Source: Pseudomonas triticicola (lineage in GTDB: Bacteria; Pseudomonadota; Gammaproteobacteria; Pseudomonadales; Pseudomonadaceae). From it: 64,000 nucleotides of DNA. Where the stretch lies: the NCBI RefSeq assembly GCF_019145375.1, contig NZ_JAHSTX010000001.1, forward strand, positions 1,649,001 through 1,713,000. Direction: 5' to 3'. Below are positions 40,781 through 49,837 of the stretch, piece after piece (positions within the stretch are counted from its first letter, which is position 1; each line of letters starts with the position of its first letter). Under the pieces are notes generated by a model. The model had not been told where the DNA came from, did not search any database, and saw only the letters and a list, made by a program, of their open reading frames with translations. The translations under genes and the position numbers were made by a program.

Positions 40781-40892
40781 ATCGTTCCCATGCTCCGCGT
40801 GGGAATGCAGCCCGGGACGCTCTGCGTCCCATCCAGAGCCGAACGCGGAACGTCCGTTGAGGCATTCCCACGCAGAGCGTGGGAACGATCGG
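40781..40892. repeat. GTTCCCACGC-type repeat pair
   Basis: ATCGTTCCCATGCTCCGCGT at about 40781 pairs with GCATTCCCACGCAGAGCGTG ending at about 40892, with an inner GGGACGCTCTGCGTCCC palindrome. It is the same family as 38287-38392 and sits between the micro-ORF and the convergent mgtC-like gene. Confidence 0.85.
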
Positions 40893-40917
40893 GCAACGAT
40901 CATCAGCCGGCGGGGAG

Positions 40918-41430
40918 TCAGAGGTGGTCGTTCTTGTCGACATCCTTTTCGAACACTCTCACCACGTACGGCATCACGCTGAAGATCGCCAGTGCCAGAA
41001 TGGTACTGAGCAATGCCGTCGCTTCCTTGCCCAGCCCCGCCGCCACGCCGATCGCTGCCGTCATCCATAAACCCGCCGCCGTGGTCAGGCCCTTGACATG
41101 GGCTTCGTCGCCCTGCTGATTTTTCAGTATGGTGCCGGCGCCGAGAAAGCCGATCCCGGCAATCACGCCCTGCAAGACCCGACTCATCGCATCGGATTCT
41201 GCGCCCGAGGTCTGCGGCACCAATACGAACAGCGCAGCACCCAGCGCCACCAGCATGTGCGTGCGCACGCCGGCTGCCTTGCCTTTATGCTCGCGCTCGA
41301 AACCGAGTATCCCGCCGAGAATCGCCGCCATCACCAGACGTACGGTGATCCGGGTCATTTGCGAGGCATCACCGATATCGGCGAACTCGGCTTGCATCGT
41401 GGCCCACACTTCATCCCACCAGTCTTCCAT
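40918..41430 (-). CDS. MgtC/SapB-family membrane protein
   Basis: The protein has 170 residues from the ATG at 41428-41430, which has AGGGAGG upstream; a longer start at 41469 is less likely. It contains four or five hydrophobic segments and the family signature RLVMAAILGGILGFEREHKG, then AAGVRTHMLVALGAALFVL and GVIAGIGFLGAGTILK, with GLTTAAGLWMTAAIGVAAG. MgtC-type proteins help survival under low magnesium and affect the F1Fo ATPase in pathogens. This member lacks the long C-terminal soluble domain of MgtC, so it is of the short SapB/YhiD kind with an unassigned function. Confidence 0.85.
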   Translation of the reverse strand: MEDWWDEVWATMQAEFADIGDASQMTRITVRLVMAAILGGILGFEREHKGKAAGVRTHMLVALGAALFVLVPQTSGAESDAMSRVLQGVIAGIGFLGAGTILKNQQGDEAHVKGLTTAAGLWMTAAIGVAAGLGKEATALLSTILALAIFSVMPYVVRVFEKDVDKNDHL

Positions 41431-41553
41431 CGTGCCTCCCTTGTTATTGGCTTGATAAGCGATGGACAACAGCGACCATTAATCGGTTGCGCAGAACGAT
41501 CGGCGCGCTGCGCTTCCTAATATGCAGACCTCACTGGAACAAGGACTGCCGCC

Positions 41554-41802
41554 ATGCCCGTTCGAATCGATGAATCCAACCCCGAGCAGAAAGTGTGTTT
41601 TTTTACCGTCGAGCATGGTGAGGAAATTCGCATCTGCGACACCCTCGAAGTCCTGACCGATAGCGACAAAGCCATGTCGTTCGTGGAAATCGAAGGCAAA
41701 CGCACCTACATCACCGAAGCAGAAGCCGATGCCTTGACCGTCGCCGGGGCCAAGGATGGGCGCAAACATCTGAAGGCCGATGACAGTGATTCGGTGGTTT
41801 GA
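41554..41802 (+). CDS. Small DUF3203-like protein
   Basis: The protein has 82 residues from the ATG at 41554, with GGAACAAGGAC a little upstream. The conserved-looking core is AMSFVEIEGKRTYITEAEAD, preceded by VCFFTVEHGEEIRICDTLEV. I believe this is the Pseudomonas DUF3203 type, from memory of its sequence pattern. It is acidic and soluble, with no membrane segment. No function is known to me. It lies 195 bases ahead of ccoG. Confidence 0.65.
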   Translation: MPVRIDESNPEQKVCFFTVEHGEEIRICDTLEVLTDSDKAMSFVEIEGKRTYITEAEADALTVAGAKDGRKHLKADDSDSVV

Positions 41803-41816
41803 TTGACCTCGATCAA
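41803..41816. promoter_or_regulatory. ANR/FNR-type box upstream of ccoG
   Basis: TTGACCTCGATCAA matches the ANR consensus TTGAT-N4-ATCAA at nine of ten defined positions. It is about 180 bases upstream of ccoG, directly after the preceding stop codon. Oxygen-responsive control would suit a cytochrome cbb3 assembly gene. Confidence 0.5.
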
Positions 41817-41997
41817 CATCCGCCGCAGACGCCTGCACCAGGCGTTTGCGCCGCGCCTGGCAGGTTGCTTCAAGTTGTCGCAGGCACTGCGCCAAACCTC
41901 ATCTGATCCGCTTTTTATTGCCAAACCTGAGTCTGTTCTGCAAACAGATCGGCGCTCATAGTGCATCGGCCTGATGGAGGCTGATGAGCGAACGAAC

Positions 41998-43428
41998 ATG
42001 AGCGAGCAAATCCCCGTCCGAACCGTAGAAGCATCGCCAACGATAAAAAGCGTACCCGCGCGCCCACTGAAGGCGACTGCCGGCTCCACCGACAAGCAGA
42101 TCCACACTCGCAGTTTCACCGGCCTGTTCCGCAACCTGCGTATGAGCGGTGCCGGACTTCTGTTTGTGCTGTTCTTCGGCACCGTGTGGCTGAACTGGGG
42201 CGGTCGGCAGGCCGTACTTTGGGATCTGGCGGAAAGCAAATTCCACATCTTTGGCGCGACGTTCTGGCCGCAGGATTTCATTCTGCTCTCGGCCCTGCTG
42301 ATCATTGCTGCGTTCGGACTCTTCGCCATCACCGTGTTTGCCGGTCGCGTCTGGTGCGGTTACACCTGCCCGCAGAGTTCGTGGACGTGGATCTTCATGT
42401 GGTGCGAGAAGATCACCGAAGGCGAGCGCAACCAGCGCATCAAACTGCAAGCGGCGCCATGGAGCCTGAACAAACTGGCGCGGCGTGCCGCCAAACACAC
42501 GTTGTGGCTGGCAATTAGCGTGATGACCGGCCTGACCTTCGTCGGCTATTTCACCCCGATCCGGCCGCTGGCCGAAGAGCTGCTGACCCTGCAGATCGGT
42601 GGCGTCAGTCTGTTCTGGGTGCTGTTCTTCGCCGCCGCCACCTACATCAACGCCGGTTGGCTGCGTGAGGCGGTGTGCATGCACATGTGCCCGTATGCGC
42701 GGTTCCAGAGTGTGATGTTCGACAAGGACACGCTGACCATTGCCTACGACGCCGCACGCGGCGAAAACCGGGGTCCGCGCAGGCGTGACGTGCGCCCGGT
42801 CGAAGCCGGCCTGGGTGATTGCATCGACTGCCAGTTGTGCGTGCAGGTCTGCCCGACCGGCATCGACATCCGCGATGGCTTGCAAATGGAATGCATCGGC
42901 TGCGCAGCATGCATCGACGCCTGCGATTCGATCATGGACAAAATGCATTACCCGCGCGGCCTGATCCGCTACAGTTCCGAGCGCGAATTGCAGGGCGGCA
43001 AGACTCATCTGCTGCGTCCGCGTTTGATTGGCTATACAGCGGTGCTGTTGCTGATGATTGGAGCGTTAGCATTGGCATTGATCGAGCGGCCGATGGTGTC
43101 GCTGGACGTGACCAAGGATCGCGGGTTGTTCCGTGAGAACGCTCAGGGGCAGATCGAGAATATTTATTCGCTGAAAGTGATCAACAAGACTCAGCAACGG
43201 CAGGATTACCGCTTGAGTCTGGTTGATGGCGACGGGTTTGAGTTGCAGGGCAAAACGGCATTGAGCCTGGCGCCCGGGGAGATTGTCGATGTGCCGGTGT
43301 CGGTGGCGATGACCACCGAGCGCCCGGCGAGCAGTTCGCAGACATTGAGTTTCAGGATTGAAGACAGTGACGAGCCGCAGGTATACAGCGTGGCGAAGAG
43401 CCGGTTTGTGGCGCCGATGAATCGTTGA
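41998..43428 (+). CDS. ccoG: Cytochrome c oxidase accessory protein CcoG (RdxA/FixG)
   Basis: The protein has 476 residues from ATG 41998; an ATG at 41974 would add 8. GGAGG lies at 41977-41981, which fits neither start perfectly. There are membrane segments from about residues 45 to 240, with VWCGYTCPQSSWTW between them. A ferredoxin-like domain follows: GDCIDCQLCVQVCPTG from Cys275, and ECIGCAACIDACDSIMDK, giving two predicted 4Fe-4S clusters. The tail is an Ig-like FixG domain. CcoG reduces copper for assembly of cbb3-type oxidase. The ccoNOQP genes are not beside it here. Confidence 0.93.
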   Translation: MSEQIPVRTVEASPTIKSVPARPLKATAGSTDKQIHTRSFTGLFRNLRMSGAGLLFVLFFGTVWLNWGGRQAVLWDLAESKFHIFGATFWPQDFILLSALLIIAAFGLFAITVFAGRVWCGYTCPQSSWTWIFMWCEKITEGERNQRIKLQAAPWSLNKLARRAAKHTLWLAISVMTGLTFVGYFTPIRPLAEELLTLQIGGVSLFWVLFFAAATYINAGWLREAVCMHMCPYARFQSVMFDKDTLTIAYDAARGENRGPRRRDVRPVEAGLGDCIDCQLCVQVCPTGIDIRDGLQMECIGCAACIDACDSIMDKMHYPRGLIRYSSERELQGGKTHLLRPRLIGYTAVLLLMIGALALALIERPMVSLDVTKDRGLFRENAQGQIENIYSLKVINKTQQRQDYRLSLVDGDGFELQGKTALSLAPGEIVDVPVSVAMTTERPASSSQTLSFRIEDSDEPQVYSVAKSRFVAPMNR

Positions 43429-43453
43429 TTGCCCTTAGACTGCGGTGCTTTCA

Positions 43454-43517
43454 TTCGCGAGCAGGCTCGCTCCCACAGGAAATCGCGGTCGTTGTGGGAG
43501 CGAGCCTGCTCGCGAAT
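43454..43517. repeat. REPIN, short-spaced
   Basis: ATTCGCGAGCAGGCTCGCTC (43454) and the inverse GTGGGAGCGAGCCTGCTCGC to 43513 flank about 17 bases, between ccoG and the MocR-type gene. Confidence 0.88.
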
Positions 43518-43558
43518 GGAGGCGACGCGATTCCTTATAGACCCCATTCGGATCCACC

Positions 43559-44968
43559 ATGAAACGCTACGAAAAATTCGCCGACGACATCGCTGAACTG
43601 ATCCGCTCCGGCGTCCTCGGCCCTGGCCAGCGGGTACCGTCGGTGCGCTATGCCAGCCAGGCTTACGGGGTCAGCCCGTCGACCGTGTTCCAGGCCTATT
43701 ACCTGCTCGAACGCCGTGGCCTGATCCGCGCCCGGCCGCGCTCCGGTTACTTCGTCAACGCCCATACACCGAGCACATTTTCCGAGCCGGTGATTAGCAG
43801 TCAGGTCAACGAATCCACCGAAGTCGACGTCAGCGAACTGGTGTTCTCGGTACTCGATTCGATCAAAGACCCCAACACCGTGCCCTTCGGCTCGGCCTTC
43901 CCCAGCCCGACGCTGTTTCCGCTGCAACGCCTGTCGCGCTCCCTGGCCAGCGCCGCGCGGGAGATGGATCCGCGCATGGTCGTCACCGACATGTCGCCGG
44001 GCAACCCGCAACTGCGCCGACAGATTGCCCTGCGCTACATGGTCGGCGGGCTGATGCTGCCGATGGAAGAGCTACTCATCACCAACGGCGCTCTCGAAGC
44101 GCTGAACCTGTGCCTGCAAGCGGTGACCGAGCCCGGCGATCTGGTGGCCATCGAGGCCCCGGCGTTTTATGCCTGCCTGCAAGTGCTGGAGCGCCTGAAG
44201 CTCAAAGCCGTGGAAATCCCCGTGCACCCGCGTGACGGCATCGACCTCGGCGTGCTCGCGCAGACTCTGGAACGCCATCCGATCAAGGCCTGCTGGTGCA
44301 TGACCAGTTTCCAGAACCCGATGGGCGCGACCGTGCCCGAGGCGAAGAAACAGGAACTGGTCGAACTGCTGCGTCAGCATCAGGTGCCGCTGATCGAGGA
44401 CGACGTCTACGCCGAGCTTTATTACGGGCAACAGGCGCCAAAACCGGCCAAGGCTTTTGATACCGAAGGATTGGTCATGCATTGCGGCTCGTTCGCCAAA
44501 AGCCTCGCGCCCGGTTATCGCATCGGCTGGGTGGCGGCCGGGCGTTTCGCGCAGAAGATCGAGCGACTGAAGCTGATGACCTCGCTGTGCGCTTCGATGC
44601 CGGCGCAAGCGGCAATTGCCGATTATCTGCAACACGGCGGCTACGATCGGCATCTGCGCAAACTGCGTTATGCCCTGGAAGAACAGCAGAGCGCGATGCT
44701 CGCGGCGATTGCTAGGTATTTTCCGGCGCAGACCCGCGTCAGCCAGCCGGCGGGCGGCTACTTTCTGTGGCTGGAATTGCCGGAGCAGATGGATTCGCTG
44801 AAGCTGTTCCAGATGGCCCTGGCACAAGGCATCAGCATCGCGCCGGGGCCGATATTCTCGCCGACCCAGCGTTTCAGAAATTGCATTCGCTTGAATTACG
44901 GCAGCCCGTGGACCGAAGAATCGGAAAAGGCCATGGAGACGTTGGGGCGGATTGTGCGGTCGTTCTGA
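43559..44968 (+). CDS. MocR/PdxR-type GntR regulator with aminotransferase domain
   Basis: This 469-residue protein has an N-terminal GntR winged helix (residues 1-70: LIRSGVLGPGQRVPSVRYAS and SPSTVFQAYYLLERRGLIRA). It is joined to a fold-type I aminotransferase-like domain with TNGALEALNLCLQAV, EDDVYAELYYG and the PLP-binding Lys314 in GSFAKSLAPGYRIGW. MocR proteins use PLP or amino acids as effectors and often regulate a neighbouring gene. The convergent short-chain dehydrogenase and the ccoG side give no obvious target, so the regulon is unknown. Confidence 0.9.
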   Translation: MKRYEKFADDIAELIRSGVLGPGQRVPSVRYASQAYGVSPSTVFQAYYLLERRGLIRARPRSGYFVNAHTPSTFSEPVISSQVNESTEVDVSELVFSVLDSIKDPNTVPFGSAFPSPTLFPLQRLSRSLASAAREMDPRMVVTDMSPGNPQLRRQIALRYMVGGLMLPMEELLITNGALEALNLCLQAVTEPGDLVAIEAPAFYACLQVLERLKLKAVEIPVHPRDGIDLGVLAQTLERHPIKACWCMTSFQNPMGATVPEAKKQELVELLRQHQVPLIEDDVYAELYYGQQAPKPAKAFDTEGLVMHCGSFAKSLAPGYRIGWVAAGRFAQKIERLKLMTSLCASMPAQAAIADYLQHGGYDRHLRKLRYALEEQQSAMLAAIARYFPAQTRVSQPAGGYFLWLELPEQMDSLKLFQMALAQGISIAPGPIFSPTQRFRNCIRLNYGSPWTEESEKAMETLGRIVRSF

Positions 44969-44995
44969 GGGATAGATGTTGTCTGGACTGGCCCC

Positions 44996-45070
44996 TTCGC
45001 GAGCAGGCTCGCTCCCACATGGGGTCTGCATTCACAAATCAACTGTGGGAGCGAGCCTGCTCGCGAAGAG
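44996..45070. repeat. REPIN, short-spaced
   Basis: CTTCGCGAGCAGGCTCGCTC at 44996 and its inverse TGTGGGAGCGAGCCTGCTCG to about 45070 lie between the convergent MocR-type and dehydrogenase genes. Confidence 0.88.
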
Positions 45071-45099
45071 GCCGGCATTAACACTGCAACTCCACCGGT

Positions 45100-45846
45100 T
45101 TACCGCCCACCCCCCAAATCCACAAACGTCCCGGTCGCATACGAAGCCTTGTCCGACAGCAACCAGACAATCGCCTCCGCCACTTCATCCGGCCGCCCGC
45201 CCCGGGCCATCGGGATGGCCGATTCGAGTTTACTGACACGATCCGGATCGCCGCTCAAGGCATGGAAGTCGGTGTAGATGTAGCCCGGACGCACGGCATT
45301 GACGCGAATGCCCTCGCCCGCCACTTCTTTCGACAGACCGATGGTAAAAGTGTCGAGCGCGCCTTTGGATGCGGCGTAATCAACGTACTCGTTCGGCGAA
45401 CCGAGGCGTGCCGCGACCGAGGAGACGTTGACGATGCTGCCGCCCTGCCCGCCGTGTTTGGGCGACATGCGCAGGATCGCGTGCTTGGCGCAAAGGATCG
45501 GCGCCAGCACGTTGGTTTTCATGATTTTGAGGATGCGGAATTCGGACATTTCATCGACTCGCGACTTCTGCCCGACGGTGCCGGCGTTGTTGACCAGCGC
45601 GGTAACCCGGCCCAGTTCGGCGTCGACGCGCTGAAACATCGCGATCACTTCGTCTTCGATGCTGACATCGGCGCGAACCGCGATGGCCTGGGCGCCCAAG
45701 GCGCGAACCTGCTCGAGCACGCTGTGTGCGGCCTGTTCATCCGACTGGTAGTTGATGCAGATCCGGTAGCCCTGTTCGGCTGCCAGCAATGCCGTAGCTG
45801 CGCCGATTCCGCGCCCGCCACCGGTGATGACAATGACTTTATCCAT
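45100..45846 (-). CDS. Short-chain dehydrogenase/reductase
   Basis: The protein has 248 residues from the ATG at 45844-45846; AAGGCCAGC lies just upstream, whereas a longer frame start at 45900 does not have one. It is a classical SDR: VIVITGGGRGIGAATALLA is the nucleotide motif, LVNNAGTVG the NNAG motif, and VSSVAARLGS followed by YAASKGALD gives the catalytic Ser, Tyr and Lys, ending in a FABG-like GTFVDLGGGR. It oxidises or reduces an alcohol or carbonyl with NAD(P); the substrate is unknown. It stands alone, convergent with the regulator gene. Confidence 0.87.
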   Translation of the reverse strand: MDKVIVITGGGRGIGAATALLAAEQGYRICINYQSDEQAAHSVLEQVRALGAQAIAVRADVSIEDEVIAMFQRVDAELGRVTALVNNAGTVGQKSRVDEMSEFRILKIMKTNVLAPILCAKHAILRMSPKHGGQGGSIVNVSSVAARLGSPNEYVDYAASKGALDTFTIGLSKEVAGEGIRVNAVRPGYIYTDFHALSGDPDRVSKLESAIPMARGGRPDEVAEAIVWLLSDKASYATGTFVDLGGGR

Positions 45847-45940
45847 GCTGGCCTTCCCCCACGTGCACACGTAACAGTCGGGGCCAAGAATAACTGCCAT
45901 TCATGGCTTTTGCATGGGTTCTATGGTGTTGCCGCCACCC

Positions 45941-45970
45941 CCTGTGGGAGCGAGCCTGCTCGCGAAGAAC
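45941..45970. repeat. Single REP element
   Basis: CCTGTGGGAGCGAGCCTGCT plus CGCGAAGA occurs once, without a matching inverse nearby, between the dehydrogenase gene and the stop of the mucR-like gene. Confidence 0.8.
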
Positions 45971-45984
45971 GATGACCCGGTCTT

Positions 45985-48066
45985 TCAGACCACCGCCAGC
46001 CGTTGCCCACGCAAGATGTCCTGCATGAAGCGCTCCGCCGGCATCGGGTGGCCAAGCAGATAGCCCTGCAGCGAATCACAGCCTAGTTTGGTCAGGAAAT
46101 CCTGTTGCGCGCCGGTCTCGACACCCTCGGCGACAATCCGCAAGTCCAGCGCCTGCCCCAGCGCGACAATCGCCGAGACGATCGCCGCATCATCGCTGTC
46201 GTGCTCCAGATCACGGACGAAACCGCGATCAATCTTCAGCTCATTGGCCGGCAATCGCTTGAGGTACATCAGGCTGGAATAACCGGTGCCGAAGTCGTCG
46301 ATCGACAGGTCGACGCCCATGTCCGACAACTCTTGCAGGACGGTCATGCTCGCGTCAGCGTCGCTCATCGCTGTGGTTTCAGTGATTTCCAGGGTCAGGC
46401 TGTTGGCCGGCAAATGGTGGGTCGCCAGCGCCTTGGCCACGCTTTGCACCAGCCCGGCATGGCAGAACTGCAAGGCCGAGAGGTTCACGGCGATGCGCCA
46501 GTCGGTGTAACCGAGCACGTACCATTCGCGCATCTGCCGGCAGGCTTCGTTGAGCACCCATTCGCCCATCGGAATGATCAGCCCGGTTTTCTCCGCGAGA
46601 TCGATGAACTTGTCCGGCATCAACATGCCGTGCAGCGGATGCTTCCAACGCAGCAGCGCTTCGGCACCGACCGGACGGCCATTGGCGGCGTCGAATTTGG
46701 GCTGGTAATGCAGGCAGAACTGGTTGTGCTCGATGGCCGCGCGCAGGTCCTGCAACAGTTGCAGTTGTTTGCGCGCGTTGGTGTTCATCGACGCATCGAA
46801 GAAGCTGTAGCCGTTCTTGCCGCCACCCTTGGCGTGGTACATCGCGGCGTCGGCGTTCATCAGCAGTTCCTGGGCGTTGGCGCCGTTGCCCGGGTACAGG
46901 GCGATGCCAACGCTGGCGGAAATCTGCAGATCATGTTCAGCGACGCGGAACGTGCGACCGATCAGGCTGACCTGACGCGCAGCCAGGCTCAAGGCGTCAT
47001 TGGGCTCGCTCAAACGCACCAGCAGAACGAACTCATCGCCACCGATTCGCGCCAGAGTGTCCTGGCTGCGCAAGTCTTCACGCAGACGCGCGCCGACCTC
47101 ACGCAGCAATTGGTCACCCATGTGATGGCCGAATGCGTCGTTGACCGGTTTGAAGCCGTCGAGGTCGATGAACATCAAGGCGAAGCAGCCGCCCTGCTCT
47201 TCAACTTTTCTGATCGCCTGATTGATGCGGTCGTCGAGCAACATGCGATTGGGCAGACTGGTCAGCGGATCGTGCAAGGCCAGTTGAGTGAGTTCGCGGT
47301 TGGCCACGGTCAGCGAGTGCGCCAGATCAGCGGTGCGCGCTTCGAGGCGGGCATCGAGAATCGAGGTCAACAGGGCAATCGACAGCACCGCCAGCGTGGT
47401 GACCACGACCAGACTGTCGAGGCCATTGCCCTTCAAGCCATTGAGCGTCGCGCCGCAGAAACTGCCGTCAGGAAATTGCGCCGCCGCCATGCCGGTGTAG
47501 TGCATGCCGACAATCGCCACACCCATGATCACCGCCGCGCCGGCACGAATCAGCCGCACATAGGGCGAATGCTGGCGCAGGCGAAAGGCAATCCACAACG
47601 CCGCTGCCGAGGCGCCGACGGCAATCAGCAAGGAGGCACTGAACAATGTCGGGTCGTAATCGATGCCCGGGGTCATGCGCAGCGCAGCCATGCCGGTGTA
47701 ATGCATGGCGCTGATGCCCGCCCCCATGATCAGCGCACCGAAGGCCAGTTGCGCCAGTGGCAGTTTCGGTTGGCTGACCAGCCATAACGCAAAGCCGCAG
47801 GACAGCACCGCGATCAATAGCGACAGCGCAGTGAGGGCGAAGTCGTAGCCCAGGTCGATCGGCAATTGGAAGGCGAGCATGCCGATGAAATGCATCGACC
47901 AGACGCCAACGCCCATCGCCAACGCCCCGCCCGCCGTCCAGAAATGCACGGCCCGGCCTTTCGCCGTGGCGATGCGCCCAGTCAGGTCGAGCGCCGTGTA
48001 GGAAGCCAGAATGGCCACGCACAGCGAGATGAAAACCAAAGTGAAGGAATAGCTGCCGATGAGCAT
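45985..48066 (-). CDS. MucR-like MHYT-GGDEF-EAL protein
   Basis: The protein has 693 residues from the ATG at 48064-48066; a 13-residue longer start at 48105 exists. The N-terminal half contains a seven-helix MHYT membrane sensor with repeats MHFIGML, MHYTGMAALR and MHYTGMAAAQF, proposed to bind copper or a diatomic gas. RIGGDEF at residues 340-346 gives a diguanylate cyclase signature, and GAEALLRW at about 467-474 an EAL phosphodiesterase. The same architecture is found in P. aeruginosa MucR (PA1727), which tunes alginate and biofilm through cyclic di-GMP. Both catalytic motifs look intact, so activity could be dual. Confidence 0.9.
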   Translation of the reverse strand: MLIGSYSFTLVFISLCVAILASYTALDLTGRIATAKGRAVHFWTAGGALAMGVGVWSMHFIGMLAFQLPIDLGYDFALTALSLLIAVLSCGFALWLVSQPKLPLAQLAFGALIMGAGISAMHYTGMAALRMTPGIDYDPTLFSASLLIAVGASAAALWIAFRLRQHSPYVRLIRAGAAVIMGVAIVGMHYTGMAAAQFPDGSFCGATLNGLKGNGLDSLVVVTTLAVLSIALLTSILDARLEARTADLAHSLTVANRELTQLALHDPLTSLPNRMLLDDRINQAIRKVEEQGGCFALMFIDLDGFKPVNDAFGHHMGDQLLREVGARLREDLRSQDTLARIGGDEFVLLVRLSEPNDALSLAARQVSLIGRTFRVAEHDLQISASVGIALYPGNGANAQELLMNADAAMYHAKGGGKNGYSFFDASMNTNARKQLQLLQDLRAAIEHNQFCLHYQPKFDAANGRPVGAEALLRWKHPLHGMLMPDKFIDLAEKTGLIIPMGEWVLNEACRQMREWYVLGYTDWRIAVNLSALQFCHAGLVQSVAKALATHHLPANSLTLEITETTAMSDADASMTVLQELSDMGVDLSIDDFGTGYSSLMYLKRLPANELKIDRGFVRDLEHDSDDAAIVSAIVALGQALDLRIVAEGVETGAQQDFLTKLGCDSLQGYLLGHPMPAERFMQDILRGQRLAVV

Positions 48067-48273
48067 GGACGTTCTCGTGACAAGCCGAAACCGTACTGCT
48101 TCCATTCTCGGTCGGGCAAATGCGGCGATTGTACTGATTGCGCGGAAGAACGCACTGACAAAGTAACCAAATTGCCATCAAGCCGATGAAACGCTTGTTC
48201 GATCGTCCTACAACGCTCTGCAGTGGGCTTTAAGCACACCTTGTAGAAGCGATCTCACGCCATACACTAATCC

Positions 48274-48365
48274 CCGTGGGAGCGAGCCTGCTCGCGAAGG
48301 CGTCGGCACTTTCAACATCTCGCTCGACTGCCCCCCCGCTTTCGCGAGCAGGCTCGCTCCCACAG
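48274..48365. repeat. REPIN
   Basis: CCGTGGGAGCGAGCCTGCTC at 48274 and its inverse TTTCGCGAGCAGGCTCGCTC to about 48360 form a doublet with a spacer of about 40 bases, between opmB and the mucR-like gene. Confidence 0.88.
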
Positions 48366-48367
48366 GT

Positions 48368-49837
48368 TCAGCGGTTGTCGCTGACGTCGAGTTGGCCGTC
48401 CCAACCGCCGCCCAGTGCGGCGATCAGTTGTACGCTGGCGATCAGTCGGCTCTGCAGAATATTCAGCACACTGCGTTCGTTACTCAGCGCCGTGGCCTGC
48501 ACCACTACCACGTCGATATAAGCAATCAGCCCGGCCTTGTACTGGTTTTCCGTCAGGCGCAGGGAATCGCGGGCGGCATCCAGCGCTTCCTGGCGCACTG
48601 CTGCTTCGTCTTCATACACCTTGAGCTGGACCAGGTAGTTTTCCACTTCGCGGAAACCGTCGAGCACAGTCTGGCGGTAGCGCGCGACGGTTTCGTCATA
48701 GGCTGCCTCGCTGCGGTCAACCTCGGCCGAACGAATGCCACCATCGAAAAGAGGTAACGACAGCTGCGGGCCGACCGACCAGAAACGGTTCGGCAGGCTG
48801 ATCAGGTTTTTCGAGGTACTGCTGCTGTAGCCGCCGCTCAGGCTCAGGGTCAGGTCCGGGTAATACGCGGCTTTCGCCACGCCGATGTTGGCGTTTGCGG
48901 CAATCACCGAGCGTTCGGCCGAAGCGATGTCAGGACGGCGTTCCAGCAGTTGTGAAGGCAAGCTCAGCGGTACCTGCGGCAGATTCGGGATGCTCTGGCT
49001 TTCGGCAATGCTGAAGTTGGCCGGTGCTTCGCCGGTCAGTACGGCAATAGCGTTTTCAAACTGTGCGCGCTGCCAGATCAGATCGACCAGATCGGCCTGG
49101 GTGCTTTTCAACTGGGTTTGCGCCTGCGCCACCGCATCACGCCCGGAAACCCCGGCGCGGTATTGGTTCTGAGTCATTTTCAGCGAGCGTTCATAAGCGG
49201 CAACGGTGGCCTCGAGCAGACGCTTCTGCTGATCGATGACGCGCAGCTGCAGGTAGTTCTGCACCAGTTCCGATTGCTGACTCAGACGCATCGCTGCCAG
49301 ATCGGCAAAGCTCGCCTGGGCGTTGGCCTCGTCGGCCTCCAGCCCACGGCGCAGTTTGCCCCAGACATCGGCTTCCCAACTGACGCCCAGTTGCGCGTTG
49401 TAGGTGTCGCGGATGCCGCTTGAGGAACTGCTCAGGCTCGAACTGCTGCTACCGGTGCCCTGACTCGAGCGGGTCTTGCCCAGACTCAGGTCGACGCTCG
49501 GGTAAAACGCCCCGCGTGCACTGCGCACCAAGGCCTGCGCCTGACGAAACTGCGCTTCAGACTGGGCGACGGTCTGGTTGGAGCTGTTGAGTTTTTCGAT
49601 CAAGGCGTTGAGCTGTTGGTCGCCGTACAACTCCCACCAGGCGCCACGGGCCAGCGAGTCGCTGGGATTGGCCTGACGCCAGCCTTCGGCTTCCTTGAAC
49701 TGAGCGATTTCGGCGGTTTGCGGGCGCTGGTAGTCCGGGCCGACCGCGCAAGCGCTGAGCAGCGCCACGCACAGCGACAGGCTCAACAGGCGCGAGCCGC
49801 GAACGGTGGCCAATTGGAGAAGCGAACGGTCAGTCAT
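48368..49837 (-). CDS. opmB: Outer-membrane efflux channel OpmB
   Basis: This 489-residue protein is of the OprM/NodT type, with a lipoprotein-like signal (LLSLSLCVALLSACAVGPDY, lipobox Cys at about residue 30). The long helical repeats of a TolC-like trimer follow, with QAEAQFRQAQALVRSARGAF in the first half and EVDRSEAAYDETVARYRQTV in the second. It forms the outer-membrane exit for the MuxABC pump. The start overlaps the muxC stop by 4 bases, and the order muxA-muxB-muxC-opmB is that of P. aeruginosa PA2528-PA2525. Confidence 0.9.
   Translation of the reverse strand: MTDRSLLQLATVRGSRLLSLSLCVALLSACAVGPDYQRPQTAEIAQFKEAEGWRQANPSDSLARGAWWELYGDQQLNALIEKLNSSNQTVAQSEAQFRQAQALVRSARGAFYPSVDLSLGKTRSSQGTGSSSSSLSSSSSGIRDTYNAQLGVSWEADVWGKLRRGLEADEANAQASFADLAAMRLSQQSELVQNYLQLRVIDQQKRLLEATVAAYERSLKMTQNQYRAGVSGRDAVAQAQTQLKSTQADLVDLIWQRAQFENAIAVLTGEAPANFSIAESQSIPNLPQVPLSLPSQLLERRPDIASAERSVIAANANIGVAKAAYYPDLTLSLSGGYSSSTSKNLISLPNRFWSVGPQLSLPLFDGGIRSAEVDRSEAAYDETVARYRQTVLDGFREVENYLVQLKVYEDEAAVRQEALDAARDSLRLTENQYKAGLIAYIDVVVVQATALSNERSVLNILQSRLIASVQLIAALGGGWDGQLDVSDNR

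Noticed and set aside
44996..45070. CRISPR-like repeats
   Set aside because: The repeats are inverted REP doublets scattered over the window, not direct repeats with regular unique spacers, and no cas genes are seen.
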